Origin: Ectocarpus siliculosus | Taxonomy: Eukaryota > Sar > Phaeophyceae > Ectocarpales > Ectocarpaceae | Length of the DNA: 59,264 nucleotides | NCBI GenBank assembly: GCA_000310025.1 | Contig: FN648594.1 | Span: 1 to 59,264, forward strand | Reading direction: 5' to 3' | Part shown: positions 1 through 10,478 of the stretch, piece by piece | How positions within the stretch are numbered: the stretch's first letter is position 1 | Layout: each line of letters opens with the position of its first letter | Notes under the pieces: model-generated | What the model was told of the DNA's origin: nothing | Seen by the model: the letters and a program-made list of their open reading frames with translations, nothing else | Databases searched by the model: none | Position numbers and translations under genes: made by a program

Positions 1-422
1 TATTGTGACCGACTTTTTCTTTTTTTTTCTATGGGATACTGTACCCCCACGGCGACAACGTAGGTCTTAGTGTACAAATAGGCTTCCTGACTGAGCATCT
101 GGTCTTATGGCCAAGTTCTTCTTAGTAGATGTTGTTGGATTCTTGACGGCTTCATCATTAATCAAGTTCTTAACTGCTAAGTTCTTACTGCACGTGGTGG
201 GGGCGTTCTGTATTTTTTTTTTCTCGATGACGTTTGTCGTGGAGTGGTCGCTGATAGTAGCTCACGCCGTTGCTGGCCACAAGGACATACATCAGCTTTT
301 GCTGTTACAACGTATTAAAACAACCACAGTGGAGTATATACCAGGTATCAGCTTCTGCTATCATAACGTCAATAGACATGGCAAGAAAATACCACCAGTG
401 ATAGGAAGGAAGCAAGCCGCAC

Positions 423-548
423 CTTGCGATGCGCTCCTTCTCCATGTTGAGGGACTCCTTCAGGAGGTGAACCATCCCGTCCTTCTTGTGCGAGGCGCAG
501 TACATAGCCCGCCCTTTGGAGAGGCCATAGTGAGGCCTTGTCGTGCAC
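423..548 (-). CDS. EsV-1-7 domain exon, 126-nt class
   Basis: This internal exon encodes most of an EsV-1-7 motif: Cys, 15 residues, Cys, two residues, His, then KKDGMVHLLKE. It starts at a CACAG acceptor with one base (G) before the TGC Cys codon and ends ...GCA AG before a GTGCGG donor. It therefore enters with one base completing a codon and leaves in phase 2. Length (126 nt), both phases and the CTTRPHYGLSKG core match exons at 28069-28194, 22731-22856 and 57771-57896, which argues strongly that it is real. In those genes a 54-nt exon supplies the first Cys; I cannot find it upstream here. The expected long 3' exon would lie beyond the left window edge. EsV-1-7 proteins are thought to be Cys/His (probably zinc-binding) regulators; the function of this one is unknown. 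It could be a pseudogene remnant. Confidence 0.6.
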
Positions 549-1700
549 CTGTGATGCCGCCGGCATGACGTCGTGCGTGAAACCAGAGGGTTGGTTTGTT
601 GATTTGATTCAGAGAGGCGTAGCGGGGTGATGGGAGGAGATGAAGGAAGGTGTGGAAGGGGCAAGACCACACGGCGCTTTAAAACAATTGGATCGTCATG
701 TGTCAAATGAGAGGTCTGGTTGATTCAGAGAGACCAGCCATCCTGTTATACTTCTATACCCCAACACACCTTTGGCAAGTACCCCGCAAAGGAAAATATA
801 GAAACTTCTTGGGCCAACTTTTTTTCAAAGTAGGAAGGTGCCTTTGGTTATCGGTGATCGATCGGTCCTGTGGGAACAATGCTCCGTCCTCTCGAGGACG
901 CGTGGTCAATCGTCCAATAACAGAATATGAGTACGCCCCCCCCCCCCTCCCCAAGAAAATGGTGATACCAAGGTTGCACGAGCTATCACACCCCCCGGAC
1001 CGATTTTCAACACTCGATTACTCCACGGTTGCAACGCCGCAATGTTCAACATCGTCACTACTTTTCGTGCCGAGATATGGAGCTTCAAAAATCGGTCCAG
1101 GGTGTGTGATATCTAACGCAACCTACGGTCAATTTTGTTTCAAGAAACTCCACCAGAAAGTTTTCCTTTCTTACCCTGGAAATAGGCACGGACGGTTCTT
1201 CAGCCCCACCATACCCTTCGACTTGTGCTCACGGCAGAACCTTGGCCGGCTCGTACCTGGCGTTCAGCAAGCGGACGATGCTTTCGGTTACGACAAGGGA
1301 TTAGAGAAGAGTTTTGTTTCCTGGCCAGAATAACGCGTGATTATTTACCAGGTTGGGCATCGCGAAAGTGGCCATGGCGAGCGTTTCGAGACTGAATTCT
1401 CTTCGCAAGAACGACAGCTATGTGTACGCTGTGCATTTCTAGCCAAGGTACCCCTCCCCCCCTAGTTGTGTCCCACACTATCAATCAATCATTCAATCAA
1501 TCAATCAATCCCTTGCAGTCCAGCGAAGGTACCCCCCCCCCACCCCTGGTTGCATCATACACCTCCCGTTTCACGCCTTCGCCTTTTCTGCCGGCGATAA
1601 ATACGCTTGGTGGGTCATATCTACGCACTCCACTTGTCCGGTCGGAACAAGACTGCTATCTCGTGGAAGCTGTTCACATTAGGCCGCCAAGGTTAGCCGT
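549..1700. other. Non-coding stretch, no supportable gene
   Basis: Open frames here are short, overlap on both strands and match no family I recognise. The stretch contains one copy of the poly-C-associated dispersed repeat (about 885-950) and a short ATCA-type microsatellite near 1482-1510. The region lies upstream of the 423-548 exon, so it may hold an intron or 5' exons of that gene, but I cannot place any. Confidence 0.3.
885..950 (+). repeat. Dispersed poly-C repeat, copy 1
   Basis: The segment begins with CCTCTCGAGGACGCGTGG, continues with TCAAT and ends in a run of C followed by CTCCCC. Similar units lie at 3264-3369, 20650-20719 and, inverted and partial, at 5139-5255. The shared order (CTCGAGGACGCGTGG, a GTCAAT core, then poly-C) marks a dispersed repeat family. 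A SINE-like origin is possible but unproven. Confidence 0.5.
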
Positions 1701-1788
1701 ACAGTCGTGACTCCGATACAAGATTAGGGTTAGCCGTAATGTAAGGTTAACCGTACGGTAAGAGGTCCGATATCGGAGTCACGACTGT
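1701..1788. repeat. 18-bp perfect inverted repeat (hairpin)
   Basis: ACAGTCGTGACTCCGATA at 1701-1718 is followed 52 nt later by its exact reverse complement at 1771-1788. The hairpin directly abuts the 35-bp tandem array that starts at 1788, and the sequence TAGTCCGATACAAGG recurs in both, so they may belong to one element. Confidence 0.75.
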
Positions 1789-1912
1789 ATTAGTCCGATA
1801 CAAGGTTCACGATACCTTACAGTATTAGTCCGATACAAGGTTCACGATACCTTACAGTATTAGTCCGATACACGGTTCACGATACCTTACAGTATTAGTC
1901 CGATACAAGGTT
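1788..1912. repeat. 35-bp tandem repeat array
   Basis: About three and a half copies of a 35-bp unit containing TATTAGTCCGATACAAGG and TTCACGATACCTTACAG lie head to tail. The copies differ by single bases (one has CACGG instead of CAAGG). The last copy changes into GGTTAGCCGTACAG, a sequence also present just left of the array near 1691-1704. Confidence 0.85.
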
Positions 1913-3263
1913 AGCCGTACAGGGTGGTGTGACAAAGGTTACCGACCCTCTCTCATATCGGAGCCCCCTCTATCACCGGAACAAGAGGGTACCCAACAAT
2001 ACCTCGTCGGTTCGACTCGGTGTCAACCGATTTCGACCCTATTACATCGTAGCACCCTCCTACAAGGCACCCTCCTTCTCATGTCGGAGCCACGACCGTC
2101 GCTAGAAACACACTGCAACCGTAGCTAGAAACACACACCCAGCTCGCTGACGAGTGCGGGAACTTGCCTGATAGTCCGTAGCTGGGCTGCACCAGGCACC
2201 CCTCCACCTCGCACAGCTTGCGGTACATGGCTGCCCGATTTAGGTTAGGAAACAACGGGTGCGAATGAACGGCGGGTTACATCGCACGGCAAGGAGAGAG
2301 ATAGAGCGGGAGAGCGGGGTGACAAAGAGAGACATGATGGGAGACAAGGCGGGGGTTTACTACGGGAGAGCGACAGGGTGCGAGGGTAGAGAGAGAGGGT
2401 TGGGGGTAGCACTTTGCCATGTTTTGCATGGCTCAGTTGTTTTTGTTAGACATTGGGGAGTACCAGCGATGAACGCGTTGTAGGAATGCCCTCGACGACA
2501 TGGTTCCGACGTCGGCGCCGCCATCGCAGGAAAAACCGCGTAAATTTACTTGCAAAATACACATCGGTCCATAAAAGCAAGGTGTTGATTCTTATGCAAC
2601 CTACGCTACCTATGTCTCACTTTGCACCCGGAGGTCAGGCCGGGGGCCCGCGGAGGGGTCTGCCGCCCCCTCGGGCTTGGGGGCACGCTTGGCGACCTTT
2701 TTCGATGGGATGGCCTTAGGCCCTACAGCACGGGGCGCCGCGGCCTTCCTGATCGCTGTAACACCCGATTTCGAAGAGCCGGCGGCGGTGCGAGGTTGTT
2801 TTTAGTGGAAATGGTGGTGGTAGTGCTGTAGTGTCCCAAGACATGACGAACTAGCTCGTCAAAATGTGTGTAGTGTCCAACACAGGACATGTCTCGCGAA
2901 AAAAAACGAGCAATCGACGCAGGCGCGATGGTTGTCGGGCTTTGGAGAGCAGCAGGGCGCCAGAGGGCTTCAAAGAAAAGAACGACGCTTGACGTCCATA
3001 GCACCTAGGCAGCGAGAGCTCCCGCATCCTCCCTTTCCACATAGATCCACTCTTCTGGTTCGATTTGAAAAACCGAAGACCCTTCACTTCCTCTACCTAT
3101 TTTTATCTGCATCAGAAAGCCTGCAAAGAGAGGAAACCCGTTCTCCCTTTACACCATCGCTGCCGCTACCCCTAAGCACCAGGGCCCTACCACAGGGGCA
3201 GATAGAGGAGGATCTTGCGATTCACGGCACATCTCCTTCAACTTCCGAACCTCCCCTGCTTCA
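1913..3263. other. Non-coding stretch, no supportable gene
   Basis: I see no conserved motif, plausible exon pair or RNA gene here. There is a purine-rich GAGAG tract around 2285-2400 and GC-rich sequence around 2500-2790. Open frames overlap on both strands and none looks protein-like. Confidence 0.3.
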
Positions 3264-3369
3264 TCCTCTCGAGGACGCGTGGACAATGGGATTCGAGGTC
3301 AATGCTCAAACGACTACGGCATGCTTCACGAACGTCCGCCCTTTGCAATATTGCCCCCCCCCCCCCCTC
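3264..3369 (+). repeat. Dispersed poly-C repeat, copy 2
   Basis: This copy has CCTCTCGAGGACGCGTGG near 3265, then AACGACTACGGCATGC near 3308, then a C run at 3355-3367. The copy at 20650 shares CTAACGACTACGGCATGC and the C run. It lies just downstream (on the minus strand) of the EsV-1-7 exon at 3383-3515, so it sits in or next to that gene's following intron. Confidence 0.5.
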
Positions 3370-3382
3370 CGCCAACCCTCAC

Positions 3383-3515
3383 CGCTGCCATCGCGAGTAG
3401 CCATGAGGAGCTTGCCATCACGAGAGGTGTACATGCCGGCCTTCTTGTGTATCTGGCAGAGGGTCTCGGGACCATCCTTGTGGCCGTACCGGGGAGGGTT
3501 CTCGCAGCCGGGGTA
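3383..3515 (-). CDS. EsV-1-7 domain exon, 133-nt class
   Basis: After a TTTCGCAG acceptor the exon reads Y-P-G-C-E-N-P-P-R-Y-G, then reaches Cys-x2-His with HKKAGMYTSRDGKLLMATRDGSG, and ends one base into a codon at a GTGAGG donor. From the first visible Cys the spacing is C-x15-C-x2-H, the EsV-1-7 pattern. Length (133 nt), entry phase 0 and exit phase 1 are identical to exons at 17803-17935, 30625-30757 and 55209-55341. In the arm copies the preceding exon ends in Cys-Lys, which completes C-x4-C across the intron. Here a good donor (GTAAGT, near 3600) follows sequence that would give Leu-His in that place, so the first Cys may be lost or supplied by another exon. No complete gene can be assembled. 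Confidence 0.65.
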
Positions 3516-4899
3516 CTGCGAAAGATAGAGGTGGTGGGCATCGACCGTCGTTGTTTTCGCGTTATGGGGTGCTCCGCCCTTGTCGTCGGCATACTTACAT
3601 GCAAAGGTCGCTCGCTCTGACCTCTATTCCTAGCGTGCCCGTGTTCCGATGTACATGGTACATGTAGCCCGACTATGTAGCAATAGACTGTTAAATCCCG
3701 AGATATGACGACGACGACATGTGCAACGCTCAATAAGGGGTGGGGGGGTGGGGGTGGGGGGGTAGGGGGAGGAGGGCACCGGAAAGGTCTTGCTGACCGC
3801 GAAAAACTGATCAAACGAAAAAAACTGTCCGCAATCATGCGATCTACGTGGCGAGGTTTTCGGCGAAATCAATGTTGACTCGTTTCTAACAAGATGTGTG
3901 CTAACATTGCAGGAACCTTTCAGATTGAACACCTAGATTCTGCACACCTCTTATGTTCTCTCTCAAACTTGCAGGAACCTTTTGGGCCCAACGTCTAGAC
4001 TCTGCACACCTCGCATGCTTGTGCCCTCCCAACACCGGACGGACCACCCTCCTCCCCCACTACCACCGGCCTCCTTTCGACCTGCTGCTGCTGCTGCTGC
4101 TGCTGCTCGGAAGGCTCCGGGTCGCTCTTCGAAACCGGGATAACCTCGGCGGCTGCCGCGGAAGGTTCTCGCTGGCCCTCCGGCTGCGGTGCACGCGCCG
4201 GCGCCCCGCTAGCTCTAGCGTTGTACTTGTGTTCGTACATCGGGCGTGCTATGTCTTCGGGGCAAAGACTGGATCTGGAACGAAAAACAAAACAAACAGG
4301 ACACAGTTTTTCGGCTGCACTCCGGATATTAAAAGGTACTGAGTAGCGACGGGAACGATTTTTCGTTTAATGTGAAGACAAACGACAACTTCCTTTCCAA
4401 ATATGCTCATCATGCTTGGATTAGGTGTGTCGGTGCTTCTGTTGTCTACTGTTTCGAAGGGTTTCCACATAGAATGTGGAGAAGACGACCTCGGGGTGGT
4501 TTTGGGATGCCAGAGTCACACAGTTGGTATTGAAAACACCAGGGTCAGACCCACCGATGTCCGTCTTTTACTATTGGGCAGCCTCCCATGGATTAACTTC
4601 CCTCGAGATCAATCGTAAACGATCCTGTGCCACCCCGACTGGTGCGTCAAATGTTTACTTGTACCCAAATGGTCTAGACTGACACCCCGCGCCAATGGAA
4701 CGGAAAACGCACACACAACCAAAACGGCTGCTTCGAGACCATGGTATGCGGTAGGTAAACATTATCTGACGTGACTTGATGGTGTTGATGACCACGGTAG
4801 ATAATCATGGCACAAAGCTTGCGCAGAAACCTTGGTAGAAGTAAGGTTTTACCATGGTACATGTAGAATACCACGGTAGAACAAAGTTTTGCGGTTTAC
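3516..4899. other. Low-complexity, mostly non-coding stretch
   Basis: This holds a G-rich tract near 3738-3775, a CTG microsatellite at 4082-4107 and palindromic ACCATGGTA-type sequence from 4737 to 4880. If the EsV-1-7 exons at 4900-5053 and 3383-3515 belong to one minus-strand gene, this is intronic. I see no further exon I can defend. Confidence 0.3.
4082..4107. repeat. (CTG)n microsatellite
   Basis: About nine uninterrupted CTG units. On the minus strand the same sequence would code a Gln run inside a short frame, but nothing else supports coding there. Confidence 0.9.
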
Positions 4900-5053
4900 C
4901 GGTGCGTCCCGTAGATCCGGTCGTTGTGGGCGACTCGCTGCATCCCATCCTGCAGGTGTCTCTGGCAGAGGGCCCCGGGCGACCGGTCATCAATCCTAAG
5001 GGCTGGCTCTTCGCAGCCCTCCGCCTGGCAGAGGCGCGCCGCTGGTTGGGATC
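4900..5053 (-). CDS. EsV-1-7 domain exon with an unsplit motif
   Basis: After a TGGTGCAG acceptor the exon codes SQPAARLCQAEGCEEPALRI, continues to LCQRHLQDGMQRV and ends ...YGTH plus two bases at a GTAAAC donor. The Cys/His spacing is C-x4-C-x15-C-x2-H, the full EsV-1-7 pattern within one exon; as I recall it, the published spacing between the second and third Cys is one longer. The exon needs one base from its upstream neighbour, which is the phase in which the 133-nt exon class ends, so the classes could be spliced together. It lies upstream of the 3383-3515 exon on the same strand. The neighbouring exons are not identified, and whether the gene is intact is unknown. Confidence 0.65.
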
Positions 5054-5138
5054 CTGCACCACAAAAGCGATGCGTACATCAACACGACAGACCGGGCCGG
5101 TATAGAAAGGTAAGGGGTTACAGTACTCTTTGTGTCTT

Positions 5139-5255
5139 GCATGCCTTAGCGGTTAGATCATTGACCACGCGCCCCCAATAGGACGGAAGCGGGGGGAGGG
5201 TACTCACGTTCTGCATGTCTTAGCGGCTGGACCACGCGTCCTCGAGAGGACCGAG
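5139..5255 (-). repeat. Dispersed poly-C repeat family, two partial copies
   Basis: Two tandem pieces, TTAGCGGTTAGATCATTGACC near 5147 and TTAGCGGCTGGACCACGCG near 5219, carry the reverse complement of the GGTCAAT / CGCGTGG core. The second continues into TCCTCGAGAGG. The TTAGCGGTTAGA part resembles a pol III A box, hinting at a tRNA-derived SINE, but no B box is evident. Confidence 0.4.
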
Positions 5256-5439
5256 CAAAGGGCAAGGTGTTAGCAGGGGGCGTATGATGCAATTTCTACA
5301 CTGGTTCCATTCCGACGCCTGTCTCGACCTCACCCAGGGGCTCATCCGCCGTGTGGGCCTGACGAGCACGCTTAAGGACGGACTGACTTTTCGATTTTCC
5401 ATGACACACATAGTCTTTTTAGCGTGTGAGAAGGAGGCG

Positions 5440-5829
5440 TTACATACCGTGGTGAGGGGCGGGGGTCGGGGCCGGTCCCGGCGCGGCCGTGGAGGCGGCG
5501 GAACAAGAACGTAGCGGGGGTGGGGGCGACGCGGCCTGGACTACTGTGGTGGTTGTTGTGAGGGTAGTGGTAGCCGAGGAGGGGCGGCAGGAAGAAGAGG
5601 CCCCCGCGCCGAACCCGCCGCTGCGAGCTTGAGGACGGGCAGAGACGCCGTCGTAGGCGCTACCGCCGTAGTAGCCGCCTGCGACACCACGTGCGGGGGA
5701 GGGAGACGATCGTCCCATCGAAACGAAACGCGGAACATATTTTATTGGCGTGTAGTCTAGCCTATACAACAGCAACATACGACAGCACTGACGCACGTCG
5801 TTGAGTTGGGCAGCCCTGGCGCCCGTCAT
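5440..5829 (-). CDS. Gly/Ser/Pro/Thr-rich open frame, doubtful
   Basis: An ATG-started frame of 129 codons begins with an ordinary stretch (MTGARAAQLNDVRQCC) and becomes low complexity: GGYYGGSAYDG, then Thr and Pro runs. It ends at TGA near 5440. I recognise no domain. A second low-complexity frame lies upstream on the same strand (5930-6400), so both could be exons of one gene for a disordered protein. GC-rich DNA also yields long frames by chance, so this is weak. Confidence 0.25.
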   Translation of the reverse strand: MTGARAAQLNDVRQCCRMLLLYRLDYTPIKYVPRFVSMGRSSPSPARGVAGGYYGGSAYDGVSARPQARSGGFGAGASSSCRPSSATTTLTTTTTVVQAASPPPPLRSCSAASTAAPGPAPTPAPHHGM

Positions 5830-5929
5830 AATTTCTTATGTGGGCCGTCAAACTGCTACTCTTTCGGTTCTGGTATGGACTCGGATTTCAAGTTCTCAAG
5901 CTGCCGAGTGCTTCGACAACTATTAGCCC

Positions 5930-6400
5930 TCAAGGTCGTAACCTCCAACAACCCTGACAACTCAGAACGTGTGCAATGTGTGGTACGGGACGGTAAACCA
6001 CCGCGGGACGGTCAAACCATGACGACTCACGAATGCTTCCGTCGGAGTTCATGTTCAAGTAGGCCGCCGGTGCTGCTGCCTTGTTCTGCGAGCACCCTCT
6101 TCCGGTTGAGGCGGTTCCGCCGCCACCGTAAAAGTCGACGGCCGCCGACCGTTTCTGGGAACAGGCACCCTTGTTGGAGTACTCCATCCCGACATACGCG
6201 ACGCTGTCCGAATCCCAGGGGACAGCCGCGGTGGCGGTGCCACCCGAAGCATGACGGCCGGAATGATTGTGGATCAACTCCTCGTGCGATGGTGGCATCC
6301 TACCGCCGCCTCCGATTGAGGAAGGGGTAGGGGCGTACATGCCCGCCTGTCGACGGGGGGGCGGAGGGGTCGCTTTCGATCTCTTGATATTTTTTTTCAC
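5930..6400 (-). CDS. Gly/Ser/Ala-rich open frame, doubtful exon
   Basis: A frame of about 156 codons, open from a GTG, contains PPPPRRQAGMYAPTPSS, then GGGG, then SVAYVGMEYSNKGACSQKRS and a second CSQ-N/K. Amino-acid use is more even than in the overlapping frames, and Met, Tyr and Asp are present, so it could be a real exon. No domain is recognised, no clear splice sites frame it and no second copy is available for comparison. Confidence 0.3.
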   Translation of the reverse strand: MKKNIKRSKATPPPPRRQAGMYAPTPSSIGGGGRMPPSHEELIHNHSGRHASGGTATAAVPWDSDSVAYVGMEYSNKGACSQKRSAAVDFYGGGGTASTGRGCSQNKAAAPAAYLNMNSDGSIRESSWFDRPAVVYRPVPHIAHVLSCQGCWRLRP

Positions 6401-9400
6401 ATGGGCTAATTTGAAGCACAGGGCTTTGGGAACAAGCCATGTAGCATGCCATGTCGTCCAAAACCGGAATGATAATACTCAAAGGTGGCGAAAACGCACG
6501 ACATTATTGGTGAAACTGTTGTTACTGGGTTGTTTAAGCTTCGGGGCGCAAATGCGGAAAAGCCAAACCTGTCGCTGCCATTGCCATACAGCAGTAGACC
6601 ATAATCGAGAGAAGAGGACGCCATTATACGTTCTTCGGTTCAGTGTGTTCATCAAAAGGAGAATTGGTTGACGGGGTAAAAACAAGGAAGGGTAATGCCG
6701 CTGCTGTGGCCATAAACAGGAACCACCCTTCGCCTGGCTGGGTGACACCCCGACCGTCGACGAACAGGCCAGACCTTACCAGACTAGCGTAGCACGGGCG
6801 GGCTTGCACATCAGACGAACAAGAAACGCAGTTACCTCGGCGGCGGACCTTACAGTAAACCTTACCCATGGTATGTACCATACAGTGGTGGTCCCGATAT
6901 ACCGTGGTCCAGAGTAGTGCGGGTCCCGATACACCGCGGTAAGATTGGCTTGATTGTCACGGGATTTGGCTACTTTCCCAATACTCCCCATTGTTAGTGT
7001 GGTGTCCCGATATACATGCCGAAATGGGTTTTCCCTGTCATCACTACACTGTATGAAGTATTGTACACGTCTCGCACCACGAAAAATGGGCTGTCTCCAT
7101 AATAAATAGGACGAAAACACCCACCCACCCACGGTCGATGGTAATAGTAAAAACACATACAGCAGTTCTTGGTTTCACCCGAACTGAGACTGACGTCTTT
7201 TGATTGGTCAGCCGGTTAGCGCGGCCAATGCTAATAAAAAAAACACACACACATACGCATACACCGCGCGGTATATTATCGGGACCACAACTGACTACGG
7301 AATAAAACAACCCGTCTTTCGACGACGGCACGACACACAGCATTCCGTTTCTTTTCTTCATACGGCTGTGGGGGGGGTACTGCAGCGCTGCACTGCTGTA
7401 CCCGAAATTTCGTTGTGATGTGCGTGGTTGGTACTATGCATACAACAAGAAGAACACTTTTTTTGGTACATCGGTAAGTTTACGCCGGAACGGGCCACTC
7501 ATTTTTTTATCGATACTTGAAGTATGAGTGTTTCCATGTTTGTTTCGTGTGCCTCTCTGCGACAATGAAATGCCCAACACACCTTGACACACGTGCGTTT
7601 GTTCGCCTAACAGATTGCTGGAAGCGTCTCTCCACGGCCGTAGCGTTTGCATCAATGCCGGGCCTTATACATGCACTTAGCAAACCCTGGTGACGTGCCT
7701 ACAGCACTAGCAGCCGTTCGTTGTTTACCACCCACCCCTATGATACGCCGTACTCTGTACTCCTGGGGGACAACATGCATGCTCGTCAGCACGACGATTG
7801 ATTGATTTCGTCCTCAAACAATGTATAGTGATGCCGCACACAACTACACAACATGGCGTGAGGAAAACCTCCAGGTAGCCAATAAAGGATACATTACAGC
7901 GTCACATGCCATTTCCCCTTCAATAAGTTTCGTCTTTGGGCTGGAACAGCAGTAGGGCCAGCGGTGCACCCTCTCTTGCAAGTAAAGAGCTGTCTGAATC
8001 CTTCGGTCGCAACCCGTGCTGTTGCTGCTGTGCAGCAGCAGCGTAGTGGCACGCTCTACAGATGTACTGCTGCTGTAGCCTTTGTACCAGTATTATTGTA
8101 TAGGTGTAGCATTTGCTTGTCGGGCAGCAACGTACACATGTATACATAGCTCAGAGGATGGCGAGCCAGCTTTATTGCGGCCTCCAGCTGCTACGCGTGA
8201 GATCAGCTCAACGTCCCAAGGGCAGACAACGGATGGATGGACCAAGTAAATAAATAGATGGATCTTTTGTTCCTTTTCCATCTCCATCTCTCAACAGGGG
8301 GAGAGGAGCACAGGAGAGAGCAGCCGAGAGACAAAAACACGCGCGCACGCACGGCAGACCGCTGCAGGATCCGCATAGCAGCAGCAGCAGCGTATGATGC
8401 ATACTACCCCCCACAGCAACTAGCTCTTATGTCATCACTCGTTACGACTGAGTGCTGCTCTCTCGCCAACACGTGGTGGTGCATGCGAGAAACAAAAGTT
8501 GCATCCGGTCGTAATCATGCGACCGAAAGAATCAGATCCTTGGTTTCTTTTTCCTGTGAGCGGGCGGTCTTTTTGATCGAGAGCCAGACAAGGGAGAGGG
8601 GGTGCCTGCTTCGACGAACCCCTCTGCTGTAGGCACCAAGGTGCGCCAGCACACCATTGCTGGTGTCCCGAAGGCTACGCATGAGGTGGTAATCTCTCCT
8701 ATGGCGGCGCACACAACATGGGAGCCCCCGTTTTGAGGATAACTTGTGACCGTTTCGGAGGAGGGGAGCGGCGGGAAAAAAGGGAGGGACATCACACCGA
8801 GAGCGAGAGCATATTTTTTCAAGGGTAAGCATGCAGCATGAATCCATATACCGGACGCGCTCCCCTAACCAAACACGTTCTGCTTTCGCGCAATCTTGAC
8901 GCAACACGGCGGAAGATCCTGGTACACCAAGCTGCTGCCACGCACGGCAGTCGCGATGGCCGGATCCTGTGTGGTTGTTGTGCCCTTGAACCCTGAACGT
9001 TCCAAGAGGGGGCGCACAAACGCCCCATCATCAACAATCTACACCGCATATTTTTGGCTTGCTCTCTTTCGCTCCCTCCACACGGCAGCGAGATATCTTT
9101 CTAAGCGCGCCCCTAAAATATTTGCAGAACCAAACAAACCTTGTGGTTGGCACCCGGGAAAATCACAGATGCACGTCTCTTGATACGAAGGTGATGTTCT
9201 GCCCAAGATCCCCTGTGTACCGCGGCCTTGGGACTGTGTGTAGCACGAAAGAGTTATTGTGACTGCTGTGCGGATGTGTACGATGGAGGGTGTCTTTTTT
9301 TTTTTAAATATTGTTTGGAACAAAAAAAAACAAAAAAAAATGCCTACCGATGGGCTGAGCTTGTTGACCAATCAGAGGCGGCAGTGTGTGAAAACTTTCC

Positions 9401-10475
9401 GCCGCGTTTTGAGCTCGCGCATTCGAAGCTGGGAGTTCGGCGTTCGACCAAAAATCCTCCCCCCTCCCTACAGTACGGCTGATTGACCTCGCCAATGCAG
9501 GGCTGCTACGGGGCGTGTGCAGTCCCTTGGGCAATGCGTGTAGCTATCCGACACACCCGCTGGGTCAGCAGCGATCCACGTACGCGCGTGCACAATGCGC
9601 AGCGTTCCACGTATTACTGTGCTGGCCGAAGAAGAAACCAAAAGTTGAAAAATCATCAACGCATGCTGCGGGTGGTACCTGAATGAGTGTCACACTCAAA
9701 GCGTCAACGGTAGACTTGTGAAAGAACATCTCGGCGTGTTGAAAACAGTATGTGTATCAGCCTTACAATCTTAGACCTAATCGTGCTACAAATAGATAGA
9801 GCTTTTCTTTCTTTTCTTTGATGATATGATGTACACAGCCAACAGTTGAAAGATCTACAGCAATTTTTCTGGCGGGCGGGTTGTATGTATATCTTGCAGG
9901 TTACACAACATCTCCCTAGTCTTCGTTCCATTCCGCGCTCATAAAAGCAGCAGACTGACTACAGCCAGCCGTGCCTGATTTATTTGTTTTGGAAGTGGCA
10001 AGCCGCTCACATGTGTTGATTTGATGATGATGCTTCCATTTCGTCCGGAGTAAAGCGATTGCCATAGCAGAGCAAACGCGAGTGGGAGAGAAAGGGAGGG
10101 AAATGGAAATAAATGGGATCTGGACTGAAACCGACCCGCTAGCCTGCACACCGTGGCTGGACTAGTGCTTTATGTATGTACGTACAACAAAGCTCCACAC
10201 TGAGATCTCGTCATCATACCGAACACAATATCTTGATGTATGTTAAGTCTAGACTAGACGTGTTGCACTACAGCAGACTACAAGTATACTTGGAGCAAGC
10301 CCTTCCGGTTGTTGGCGAGGGCCATCTGCCCCCTCTATGCTCACGATGTGTGGCAAAGCGTATCAGCACATTTTTGATGCTGAAAACATGTACACGGGGG
10401 AAAGGCGTCCACCGATCAATATTTACGATAACGAGCAGACGGCGCACGGGGAGACATTGGGACTCGATAATGGCA
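6401..10475. other. Non-coding stretch, no supportable gene
   Basis: Over 4 kb with no recognisable exon, RNA gene or complete element. Noted items are a cluster of ACCGTGGT / TACCATG-like sequences around 6860-6960 related to arrays at 18-19.6 kb, CAG-rich clusters near 8017-8070 and 8380, and poly-T and poly-A tracts at 9293-9340. Frames here are short and overlap on both strands. Confidence 0.3.
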
Positions 10476-10478
10476 TAA

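Noticed and set aside
2866-3528. A 220-codon open frame on the plus strand
   Set aside because: It overlaps the well supported minus-strand EsV-1-7 exon at 3383-3515 and the poly-C repeat, and shows no conserved features.
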